Shown here: positions 9,381 to 19,770 of the stretch, one piece after another
How the letters are laid out: each line of letters starts with the position of its first letter
Numbering within the stretch: position 1 is the stretch's first letter
Origin: Fasciolopsis buskii
Lineage: Eukaryota > Platyhelminthes > Trematoda > Plagiorchiida > Fasciolidae
Length of the DNA: 64,000 nucleotides
Assembly: GCA_008360955.1 (NCBI GenBank)
Contig: LUCM01009250.1
Span: 9,846-73,845 of the forward strand
Direction: 5' to 3'
Notes under the pieces: model-generated
Seen by the model: only the letters and a program-made list of their open reading frames with translations
What the model was told of the DNA's origin: nothing
Databases searched by the model: none
Position numbers and translations under genes: made by a program

Positions 9381-10498
9381 TCCCTATTTGGTTTACTGTC
9401 TATACAAAGACTTCCTGAGTTCCTGAGAAAATTCCCCCGTCACGTTCCGTCAGTAATATGAAGATGACAGTGTTCAAGTACATCTAGTCCTCTCAACGGC
9501 CATGTTTCTGAGCCGTATAGGAGCACCGACTGAGAAAAACCAACAAGAAACGGGAAAGAACATCCCTAATGACTCTTAAGAGGTTTGCTGCAGGACAACC
9601 GCGCACCACTGCTGACGTTACAATCTTCCCCTAGGAATACTAGATGAATGTGAAGCACCTGAAGTGTTGCATTTGTTTCGCACAAATTTGCTTGCAAATC
9701 TTATGCCGTCGGAACGGTGGCAAAAAAGAGAAATAATGCCAGAAAACGAAAAAAGGAGAAGACATCCGTGTAGGGTTCACCACACTTGTCTACTTTTCCA
9801 TGCTCTTCCTCCATGTCACTGGTTCCCTTTCATAATAATTCTGTGGACTTTACACCACTCGGCTACCCAAACCGAAGTATCGGGTTGTCCTGGTGGGCTC
9901 ACTCCGGCTTAAGGACAAAATACCAGTTTCTACGCAGTAGAGTAGAGCACGGAGTTTCCAAGTTGTCGAAAACCGATGACTGATAGCCCAACTCATAGGC
10001 CTTCTGATCACGAGCCACAGATGCCCCATGCACTAGAGGAGACTCTATGACCGGAAAATTCGGTTCGGACGCCTCAGCTGATGGAAACTGACTCAAGGGG
10101 AGACACGATCATATGGCTCTATTTTGAGTAGCGCGCCACACTCGCCTCGTCACAGTGTTACTAGCGCACTCTTGTGATATTTTACAAGTCGGACGCTTGC
10201 TAGATAAAAATCCACCATGCTTGATACTATTGTTGGTTTAACGCGGCTGTTTGTTTGATCAGAATGAGCTCACTTAATTCACGGCTAACCACCGAACTGG
10301 CAGCCAGTCTCCTTTCCGCAACCTGAGGAGGCGCCGATGGCAATGGTGCTTCGATTTTCGCGCATATCGAAAACTTCAGATATATATATTTTTTTAGTAG
10401 TAGGAGATTGAATGTTTACATGAAATAATTCACCATGTGATATCATCGCTCAACTCACCATAAAGAAACCATGCAAGCAGTGTACATCTGTTTCATCC
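9381..10498 (-). repeat. right arm of a 1,118-bp inverted duplication
   Basis: This is the mirror of 7569-8686 with the same length and no net gap. It begins cleanly at TCCCTATTTGG. It ends inside a SINE-B body, where a shorter SINE-B foldback (10393-10585) starts. Confidence 0.95.
9461..9532 (-). mobile_element. RTE-like LINE scrap, second subfamily (right arm)
   Basis: This is the exact mirror of 8535-8606 within the inverted duplication, encoding the same SVLLYGSETWPLR block. Confidence 0.65.
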
Positions 10499-10585
10499 AA
10501 GATTCCTAACAAGGATGAAACAGCTGTACAGTGCTTCCATGGTTTCTTTATGGTGAGTTGAGCGATGATATCATATGGTGAATTA
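10393..10585. repeat. SINE-B foldback (two bodies in opposite orientation)
   Basis: A reversed SINE-B body (10393-10498) and a forward body (10509-10585) face each other across about 10 bp. They form an inverted repeat with arms of roughly 80 bp. Arms share the GGTTTCTTTATGGTGAGTTG block and differ at several positions. Confidence 0.8.
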
Positions 10586-10589
10586 CTTC

Positions 10590-12480
10590 AAGAAAACAGT
10601 CCTATGAATTGGTTGAGACATCGAGCCAGTAACTTTCGAGAAATTAAACTCGGCCATAATTTTTGAGTTACGTACCTAAAATCCACCGTTGGTATTGTCA
10701 TTCTAGGAGAAGATTCTCCAACTATGTACCCTCCTGTAAGCCGAATTGTATTTGAGGCGAAGGGTGTTTTCTGTGGGATAAACATTTCATGAATGTAGTT
10801 CCTTGCGACTCTGGAACGGGTGCACCAGTTCGAGTAATTAATTTCCATTATCTAGTCAGAGAACCGAACCATGGACGAAGACGAATTTTGTACACACTTC
10901 TCAAGGGGAACGTTCTTACACTCTCGCAAAACATTGATTTCAAAGTGATGCAAGCTTCAGGACGAAGCTGCGCGTTAACTAAGCTGCAGTCCGCTCAATC
11001 CTTGCTCACGCGAACCCTAACCACTAAAAGCAGTCGACACAAAAAGGCTACAGGACTTCGGTCTCCGCTGCAGGGCCAAAATCGAGTGGCATAATCGCGT
11101 CTCAAACTACTCCTTCCGTCGACACCTTGAAAACAATACAACTTTCTTCGTTTTTCCAACAAAGTTGCTTACAGAAATTTGCTTGCGTCCAACTTGGACC
11201 TGAAACAAAGCCTACGTAGACGTGCTTACTGCCGTAACCTTGCCCAGACCAGAAATGTAGTTTTGATACGTATGTAGAAATGTGGCTTAGCACCACTAGG
11301 GCGGACATAGATCGTTTAGTCGTTTTCATTTATACTCTAAAACAGCACTGGCAGCAATGAGGCATGTTAGAAACTCCACATGAAACTCAGTTAACACTTT
11401 ACCAGGGCTGGACTGAAGCAGATAGCTTCTACCCCTATCTATCGCTACTGGGGTCATTGCTACTGCTGGGAGCTCTTTTTCACCGGTGGTAACGTAAGTA
11501 CTCTATGCTTTTTGATCAACCTATGCACCCATTGTGGTTTTCATTTTCATGACCACACAATGCCTTTGTTATGATCTCATCAAATATCGCTTTCTTTCAT
11601 TTTTCTCGTTTATTGTTCTCGTCCACCGTCATGATTCTCATAACCTATGATATATATATATATACATTTTTTGCAAGATGTAAATAACTAACAATAACTT
11701 CACTGTCTCCCTTTTCACCCGCTTTTATCAGAAAACTCGTGACAACTGTTTCTGCGCTATTCACGTGAACCCCGTACACCAAAATTCCTACCACATTGTG
11801 ATACGAACAAGTCGTTGTTACCAGATAGAATTGTCGTGTTTTTGGAACTTTGCCTCAGTAAGATGTCCCTGACCGTTCCCTTGCCATCGAGCTTACCTTC
11901 ATCCTTCTTCGTCCGCAGATATTTATCCAAATCTCAGGGTCTGCGTTCACTGAGGTCTAGTTCCCCGCCGAAGTGAAAACTGTTTCTTGATGATGTTTTA
12001 ATTTCTTTTTTATGTTCTTTTTATGATCGTTGTTTGCTCAATATCTTTAAATTTTGACGTCTGGTTTTTTGCTCTTCTGACAGCGTTAAAGTATCTGGAG
12101 TGATGCCACTTACTGTGACTACAAAAAAAGCTGAACATCTGATATTAGATATATGATAAGAATTGCAGTTGATTTGATTCTCACTCTATGTTAAGAGAAA
12201 AATTTGACGAAAACAAAAAAGTTGCGATGACTCAGCCGACGATACAGTTTACCGACCTGCAAACAAAAGCTCGTTTTGTGCCTTCGGTAACAGCCTGGAT
12301 ATGCCGCGACTCATACCGTTCTTGCGATACCATATTTAAAAGAACTGGGTTTGAATGAGTTATGGAGATACTAATGAATAGCTGAATAACGAAATACTGA
12401 GAGCAACGTTTTTTACTGCATTGTGTATCTTCTTGTGAAGCCGTCCGAATTATGCATCCAGCTAACGAAGCCACCAATCC
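10590..12480. other. non-coding stretch
   Basis: No supported gene. A short TA run (near 11650-11662) is the only simple repeat seen. Open frames up to about 100 codons have no recognisable domain. Confidence 0.5.
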
Positions 12481-12483
12481 GCA

Positions 12484-12560
12484 GTTATTTTGTTCATTTA
12501 TATGCTTCACGCAACAGTGTAATGGAAGGTGCATGCCACATGGTTGCTTGGGTTCCCTGC
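12484..12560 (-). repeat. short dispersed repeat E, copy 2
   Basis: The reverse complement matches 3961-4028 at roughly two thirds of positions, best around a shared TGCGTGAAGCAT. Confidence 0.4.
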
Positions 12561-12639
12561 ACCGTCGTCGCAATGTCAGATTCCCCCTGGTCATAATGTC
12601 TCTTCTTTCGACCCATTGAAAGAGTTCTTATTTTCTTCT

Positions 12640-12815
12640 AGTCAAAGTAAACAGTTTTGACGGATCTAAGGACTGAACAACTTTTTTGAAGAATATCCTG
12701 CTTGAACTGTTCTTTCTGGAAGTGTTGTGTGAGTACCCACTTGATATGCACTCATCGCCAAGACTCGCCTGTCGCCGAACTAGCGCGCTCATCATTTTCA
12801 ATTACTGGGAATGGT
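12640..12815 (+). repeat. dispersed repeat C, copy 2
   Basis: It shares the perfect 20-bp block (12675-12694) with copy 1. A distal part (about 12740-12810, containing GTCGCCGA and GCGCTCA(T/G)CATTTTCAA) is shared with copy 3 at 38.8 kb. It is the most complete of the three. Confidence 0.6.
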
Positions 12816-13258
12816 TAGTAAGCTCTCTCTATCATTGCATATTTAATTAGAATTAAGCATCCACTGGAACTTCAACCACTTAAGGACTGTTCGTCTGCAT
12901 CGGGAAAAGAATGCAGGAAATACTGATGGCGAGAGAAATTGTGCTAAAATCTTAACGGTTTTAAAAACAGCTCTCATTCATTTAAGCATTATTAATTTCC
13001 TTCGGAAATATATGCTTGACGATGGTTATTCGGTTAGCATCGTGTTAATGTTTCCCTAGTTTACTTTAAAATACCGGGCATGAGTAAGGAAATTTAAATT
13101 CACTCGGGTCATTACTCTCCACAATTCGGTACAGAAACCGTTATAGGTTCCACCCTATTGCGTCACTTGGGAAAAAAATGGGATACTAAAGAATTGCACT
13201 TGCATGGCCTTAGCGTCAAGGTCAATCTTGCTAATCAAATTAAAATTTAACATTCCAC

Positions 13259-13434
13259 GGCTGGCGGTGGCGAAGCCGATAAAGTCGCGGAGTTTGGATG
13301 TAAAGGTCGCGGGTTCGAATCCTGCTGCCACCGGTCAACTTTCTCACTTGACAGCCCTCTTTCGACAGTGGCCCCTTTCCTGAAAGATGATGTACATTGT
13401 TATTTCACTAATAAAGGAAGCAGAAAGATGAAAG
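13259..13434 (+). mobile_element. SINE-A, tRNA-headed SINE (free copy)
   Basis: The head can form a tRNA-like shape. An acceptor-like CGGTGGC pairs with GCCACCG, box A is TGGCGAAGCC-like, and box B GGTTCGAATCC is perfect and sits in a plausible T arm. A roughly 100-bp tail region follows, with the shared block ending AATAAAGGAAGCAGAA. Two more copies lie inside RTE elements at 15465-15642 and 26220-26397. A functional tRNA is unlikely, because the anticodon region is poor and the unit continues into a conserved SINE body. Confidence 0.85.
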
Positions 13435-13496
13435 GTTATTGTTGTACTCCAGATAACTTAGGTTGTCTTAAGTATAGAAAAATTACTGTTAACCAA

Positions 13497-14760
13497 TAAT
13501 CATCGTCATCATCACTCATCATACGTCATCAATCATCAGTGACCATCATCGACCATCACTATCAAAATCAGTCATCAACCATCCACTGTCAATCACCAAT
13601 CATCCACAATTCATCGTCAATCACCAATCACTGACAATCAATCATCAATCATCCATCATCAATTACCAATCATCTCTCATCCATCATTCATCACTCTTCA
13701 CCAATCATCCATCATCATTTATTAATTATCCGTCATCCGTAATTCATCATCCATGAAACATGAACCATGGTCCATCATCCATCACAAATCACGAATCAGC
13801 AATCGCCAGTCATCCAGCACCCAGCATCCATCATCAATCACCAAATCTCAGTCATCCATCATCAATCATCAGACGTCCATTACTCGTCATACCTCATCCT
13901 TCATGAATCATGCACCACCTATCATCAGTGATCAGTCATCTATCATCCATCGTCAAGTATCCATCATGGACCACCCATCTTCGATCATCACCATCATCGC
14001 CACCATCATCGTTATCATCATGAATGACCATCATCACACATCATCATCGTCGTCATCAATCTTTCATACCATCATCCATCATCCTTATCTTGATCACTGT
14101 CATTTAGGCCAATGATCATTTTCTTTATCATCATGAATCATCATTGTTTTCATCATTAGTCACCATCAACAATCGTCACCATAAACATAATCAACGTCCG
14201 TCGTCTTCATCAATATTCATTATCATTCGTCATCATCACCAGCATCAATTATCATCATCTATAAACACTATCAATGACCATCAGTCCCTAATCATTATTG
14301 TTCATTATGAAACAGTAATCATCGTCATCCTCACCATCACTCATCCTCATCCATCAGCATGGTCTTCATCATCACTGTTATCATCAACCATCAGTAACAC
14401 TGATTAATCACTGTTATCACTCATCATCGTCGTCGTCGTCGTCATCATCATCATCATCATCATCATCGGGGTCACCTGCCATTGCAATTCATCATCATTA
14501 TTAGTCATCATCGTCACTGGTCATCAGCACTCATCATTAACACCAAATATCCTCGTCGCCATAATAATCGTAAATCATCATTTTTTACTTTTCATCTCCA
14601 ATCATCATCTTCACCAATCCTCCTCCTCCTCATTCTTCATCATCGTCATCATCAAACATCATCATATATAATCCTTTTCGATCATCATCAGTATCCTCAT
14701 CCATCCACATGATCGTCATCATCATCATCATTATCATTATCATCATCATCATCGCCATCG
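13497..14760. repeat. 1.26-kb CAT/ATG-type microsatellite
   Basis: The + strand is a long CAT/ATC-rich array. The part nearest the RTE 3' end contains the purest trinucleotide runs (14435-14467, 14717-14757). The far part (13500-13950) is degraded into CATC, CATCAAT and CATCCAT mixtures. It abuts the 3' terminus of the minus-strand RTE copy at about 14761. On that strand the array reads as GATGATGAT, the same unit as the short tails of other RTE copies. Confidence 0.95.
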
Positions 14761-16330
14761 CTAAACAGCGTTAAACAGCAAGGCAAGCCTAGCTCACCGC
14801 TGCCTTTTCCCCAAGGCTGCAAGTTTTCATAAAAAGAGTGGATATCCAAAGGGAACAGGGGGTGGACCTAAACAGATAGCAAGAGATAAGATGCCGCTGC
14901 AGCCAACGCACAGAACATAGTCTAACTGTGCAAACGTATCCTTTCAATCATTCTGATTCGATAGACAATGACAACACGAGCGCCACTGTTCACGGTTCAC
15001 GGCCACATACTTCAGTGTTTCCAGCCAATTAGTTGACCCCAACCACGAAGACGTGAGACGCCTAACTACTTTACCCAAGTTCGTTGTACATTTTCTCATT
15101 TCACGTTGCTCCGTCATCTGTTGACCTCGACATGCCTTCTTCCATTCCTTGCGGGGGGGACACAATATAACGCACGGTATGGCAGACGAGTGTTCGACAT
15201 ACGCAACACGTGACCCAACCAGCGTAGTCTACTAAGTTTCATACGCTGAAACAAGCTATTCTCAGAAGTGGTACCCAATACCAGATTCCTAAACTCAATA
15301 TTGCTCACCCGATCACTCCATCCAATCCTAGCCGTACTATGTAGACATCGATGGTCGAACACCTCCAACCAACGAACATTGCCCACACGCATAATCCATG
15401 TCTCGCAAGCGTACAACAGAACTGAGCGGACTGCGGCGCAGTACACACGACCTTTCAACTTCAGCCGGCGGTGGCCAAATGGGTGAGCCCTGGCATTTGG
15501 GCGTGAAGGTCGCAGGCTCGAATCCTCCCACCGTCGGTCAACTTCCCCACTTGGCAGCCCTCTGTTGGCCGCGGCCCCCTTCTTGATAATTTATGTACAC
15601 TGTTGTTTCATTAATAAAGGAAGCAGAAGATAAAAGATAAAAGAAATATCAGGCTGACGCCACAAGTGCTTCAGTCCAGCGTAAGCTGCCCGAACATTGG
15701 ATATACACATATGTACCTCCACTGCCGAGCTACCATCGTTGGACACGCAGCTACCAAGGTAGATGAAACGGTCTTCAACCATTAGTTCCTCTCCGCTCAG
15801 CACCATGTTCGGCACTATTGTCGTCCAGTCCTGCAACAGCAGTTTTGAACTTTGAAGGTGCAAACAAGCCAAACCGATCGACCGATCTCGAGAATTTGTT
15901 TATTGCGCGTTGTGCATGGTCCACAGACTCGACCAGGCGCACGACGTCATCTGTCCATTCCAGGTCACGCGGCTTCCGGCTGAGTTGTCTACTCAAATCA
16001 ACCCTCAAGCTGGAGGACCAAGAGGCTACTTCGTCAAACATTACTTATCCAACTTTCAGGCCTGATTGGATCATAGGCTTGAGATTAGCCATCCTGTATA
16101 GCTTTCAAGGCGTCACACCACTTCCAGGTGCACTCTCACTGTGACAGACTGTCGGGAGCAATTTGTAGTTCACTTAGGTTTCCATTCAGTATCACAACGC
16201 TATCCGTGTACTATGAGTCATACAGGGTCCAGTCTAAGCAGTGCCAATATCCTCATGGCCATAGAGGCAAAGATGCCGTCACACCACGTCAAGGTATCAA
16301 GGTACAGTTTCACTATGACTGTCTGAACTA
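14761..16330 (-). mobile_element. internally deleted RTE-like LINE (copy 2)
   Basis: Read on the minus strand, 16330 to about 15985 matches the 5' leader of the long RTE copy (compare 23145-23340). From about 15975 to 14761 it matches the region from the RT catalytic box to the 3' end. Endonuclease and most of the reverse transcriptase are absent, so the joint is an internal deletion of about 2.5 kb. Where YADD should stand the sequence reads WTDD, so even the residual motif is damaged. A SINE-A is nested at 15465-15642. The 3' UTR ends GGCTTGCCTTGCTGTTTAACG and runs into the long microsatellite. This is a non-autonomous derivative that could only have moved with enzymes supplied in trans. 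Confidence 0.85.
15465..15642 (+). mobile_element. SINE-A nested in RTE copy 2
   Basis: The tRNA-like head starts at the CCGGCGGTGGCC motif, with box B GGCTCGAATCC near 15512. The tail is AATAAAGGAAGCAGAAGATAAAAGATAAAAG. It is antisense to the host LINE and sits between the DIS and LKLKG codons of the RT tail. The flanks show no clear target-site duplication compared with the empty site in copy 1 (near 190-205); about two bases appear lost. The same insertion, at the same base, is in the 26-kb copy. Confidence 0.9.
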
Positions 16331-16339
16331 ACACAGAAC

Positions 16340-19300
16340 GATAACCGTGGGTAAATTATTTAGTGAAAGACCGACTATCAAACATGCGAGTTTGTTAGCG
16401 TTCATGAATATAACCCTGGATTTATCATGTCTTTGAAATTTGCATATTCCATACGTTTCCAATGTTACTCCTTGTAACTTGTCATAACGCTGTGTACACA
16501 TATTTACAATAAGGAAAAAACATAAGCAAATTTGTGATATTTATTGTTACTTTGATACACTCTGTGAATACCAGGACATTATAGTACCAGCAAGGGAAGT
16601 CTTCGACTGCTAGTATTATTTATATAATATCACATGTATCCAGTTTATTTTGACATTGAGAATCCTTTTGTCCTCTTTTCTCATTTCAATAGCATTTGTT
16701 TTGTTTTGCACACATTAACAGTGGGTGACCTCTTTATCTGTCGATCACATGTCTGTCTGGTGCGATTAAAATTGCCGTAATCAATTGACACAAACGTAGC
16801 TGCAGGTTCGTGACTGGTGATCATGTTGGTTCCAATCTGGTAATTTCGTGAATGAATTACATTCTGTTTGGCATATCCAGGCCGATGGATTCCTGTGTAC
16901 TTAGGTTGACCTTACTGTGGTCATTATCCTCACCAATGGGTTTAGCTCTTGATGTCATCAAACACCTGTTCACCTCATTGCTCGTTTTGCCCACCAAATG
17001 TATCGTTGCCGAAATGCCCCCGGATATTGTGATCAGGAGTAATTAGCGAAAAGTATATGGTTTTTGCTGTCCTCCAAATACCCAAATTTTCCGTGACTAC
17101 TGATTAGCACGATAGTGTGAATTTGAGGGCGCAGAGAGAAACAGAGGAATTACTGAGTATTAAACGTGAGTCCTGCCTCAATCCGTAAAGCTCCTGAGTG
17201 AGTTTATTTCTGTTCGTTCAAATTAGCGCTGATCTGTGCGTGGCAATCGGTTCGGTGACTTATTGTTCCTACTTTTTACTTTTATTTCGTCGTCAAACAC
17301 AAGCTGACATTGTTTTATTTCTAGTTAGACTGAACTGAATGCGAACCGTTGACCAATTCGATCACCATAGTTCACGAAACAAATCATTAGCATTTTTGGT
17401 TCATTTCCTCCTGTGCACTGTTCGGATTTTAGAACGGTTGCCAGTGCAACATTCCGTGAACATCTTGCCTCATTTCTTATCTTCAACAGGTAGATATTAC
17501 TGTAGTCGGTCGAGGATTAACCTCGCTAAGGACTAGTTCTAGAAAATGGTTGAAGAAAAGCTAGAATGTTTTTATTTGCAGTTCACGTACTTATCGAAAT
17601 TGGACAGACATTTGGAGATCATACATTTGAAACTTGAAAGTACCTGTAGAGAGGATGATTGAATGGAACAATCAAGTGTTCCTCAACTGAGTTGCTGAGG
17701 TGGGATGATGAGCTACGTATTGTAGTTTACGGAAATGTGCGTACACGCGCATAATTTGCAACCCGAAGTAGGGACATGACTTAGTGATACTCATCTCAAT
17801 CCCTCGATCTGAAGACCTAATCTGCAGAGCTACAGAGTTAAGCTTGATTTTTATAGATTTTTGGATGCCGATGACCAGTATCCCATTTCTTAAGCATTTG
17901 ATCAATTCAGATCAGGAGCCTAACGCTCTCAGAGATACCAGCCGTTGATCAAAATATTCCGTTAACGTACAGTATTTCCTCAGGTAACGGTGGGTTATGC
18001 TCCTATTTATCGGTGGGGCATACTTGCCCCATCGCAATGCTACCAGTGGAGTTTTGCGGTAGTTTGTGGAATTTTTGTCAGGTAAAACCACATCACGTCC
18101 CTGACAATGCCGCCATTTGTTTGTGGTCGCTGATTCGGTATAACCCCATATTATTCACTGCTCAGCACCGACGTGGTGGCCGCTCTTCTGTTCACAATTT
18201 GAGAACTTGATGGGTAGCATACAGCCCCTTCCCCATCCATGCAATCGTGCTTCCGCACACTAGTCTTTTTGTGATCGCGGCCCTAGATTACTACGAAGGT
18301 TGCTGTCTTGTTTAACCCATATTGGCTTGAGCTTCCTAATTAGTTTTATACGTTTCTGTATCGTCCCTGGTTCGACTTTGTTGATCGTAGTGATCGACGA
18401 CAGGATCCTTATCAAGTTGTGTTTGCGTTATAGATGGTGACCATTCTAGCGTTTTGGGTTGCAGACTTCAGCTATGTTGTTACTTTTCTACCAAAAACTA
18501 TACTTTTCGAGATATCCTATTTTAAAAATTGTGCGATTGAAAGTTTTTGTGGCCGCAGTAAGATTCACAAAGTCAAGCTCTGTGATTGGTTGTTTCCCCT
18601 ATCCACCAAGGTCACTCCACAAAACTTATTAAACGGCAGAGCTCTGTTGGCTTGTGACTTGCATTACTGGGACACCAATAAACGCACGGCTGTTCTGCGT
18701 AGGTCCTCTCTCTCTCTCTCTAGCGAGTTGGGCTAGCCGTTCGAATTTCTCACTGTTTCTGTATGATTACCCAATCAAAGGTTCGTCTGGTTTGTTCCAC
18801 TCCTTGTGCGACTAAGGGACTTAAAGGTCCAAGCCCCTATCATTGTCTCCAGCGTCGATGTGTATCAGTGTCTTGCTAGGCCCCAGTTTTTGTTCCATCG
18901 TGCATCCAGGTTAGAGGGGAACATCGACATACTTAAGGATATTCAGCGACAGGGAATGAGGGGAAGACCGGTCGCTGAATTCATTTAGATGATCTTGCAG
19001 TTGACAAGCTCTCTCTAGCACTGTAAGTACGCCCAAAAATAACATCATCAGCATAATTGTGGTCAACGAAAGTGGGAGAAATAGGGTGCTCGGTAATGTA
19101 TTGCGAAAAAAAAGAATTGACTGTTTGCAAAAAATGCCCAAGGTAAATGGGAGTGATTGTTTATTCTCATCGGAAAAAATAAACTGATTTCGGCTGCAGA
19201 AATAATCACGTAAAAAATCTAAATATTTCAGTAAATGCCTTTCTTTTGGAGGATTTGAAGAATAGAATAACGATTGGGGGAGCCATAAACATAATCATAC

Positions 19301-19670
19301 TTCAAGACGGACAAGCCCTACTTGACGGGACATGCCATCAAGGGAAGAAGCGACTGAGTGAACTATGCAGCTTACGGCTTCAGTTGTGGACTGCAAAGGT
19401 TGATGCGCAGGCTTCGTGGGCTCATGGTTCTGAACGTCAGTTAAAAAGCATAATTTTGAATACCTGCAGAATAACTTCGGAGCAAGCGATGAACTAATAT
19501 TCGTCAGACCCTTTCTTGGGAATTGGTCAAATTCCAAATGGATTTCTAACAATGAGGGATGATTTCGGTCGCAAGGCAAGTATTGCGAAAGTTGGATAAT
19601 GAAGATGCAGAGTGAGACACAGAAGTTTCGTGAAGCAAGGGGGAAAGTAAATCGGGTTCACAAGACTTAT
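16340..19670. other. non-coding stretch
   Basis: Nothing recognisable was found. A short (TC)n run lies at about 18707-18722. Open frames are under 105 codons and lack family features. Confidence 0.5.
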
Positions 19671-19677
19671 TGCTTTT

Positions 19678-19770
19678 ACTTGTGAATGATATAATGTTTT
19701 ACAATCAAATGCAAATTGTAAAACTTGCCTTGAGAAAGACTACCCACGGCAGTCGAAACATTCGGTCCTG
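19678..19770 (+). repeat. dispersed repeat D, copy 1, with perfect hairpin
   Basis: The block TGTAAAACTTGCCT, then GAAAGACT(A/G)C(C/T)CACGG(C/T)AGTC(G/T)AAAC, recurs inverted at 49783-49835. A perfect 10-bp inverted repeat (19696-19705 with 19715-19724, 9-nt loop) sits at its left part. The TGTGAATGATATAATGTT motif at 19681 also recurs at 49739. Confidence 0.6.

Noticed and set aside
7569..10498. Palindrome as a terminal-inverted-repeat DNA transposon
   Set aside because: No transposase frame in the spacer, no visible target duplication, and the arms contain retroposon scraps.
13259..13335. A genuine tRNA gene
   Set aside because: The tRNA-like unit is the head of a repeated element with a conserved tail present in three places, so it is a SINE.
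13753..14712. Three open frames of 76-120 codons in the CAT repeat region
   Set aside because: They are translations of a microsatellite (runs of H, S, I); repeats without TAA, TAG or TGA stay open by chance.
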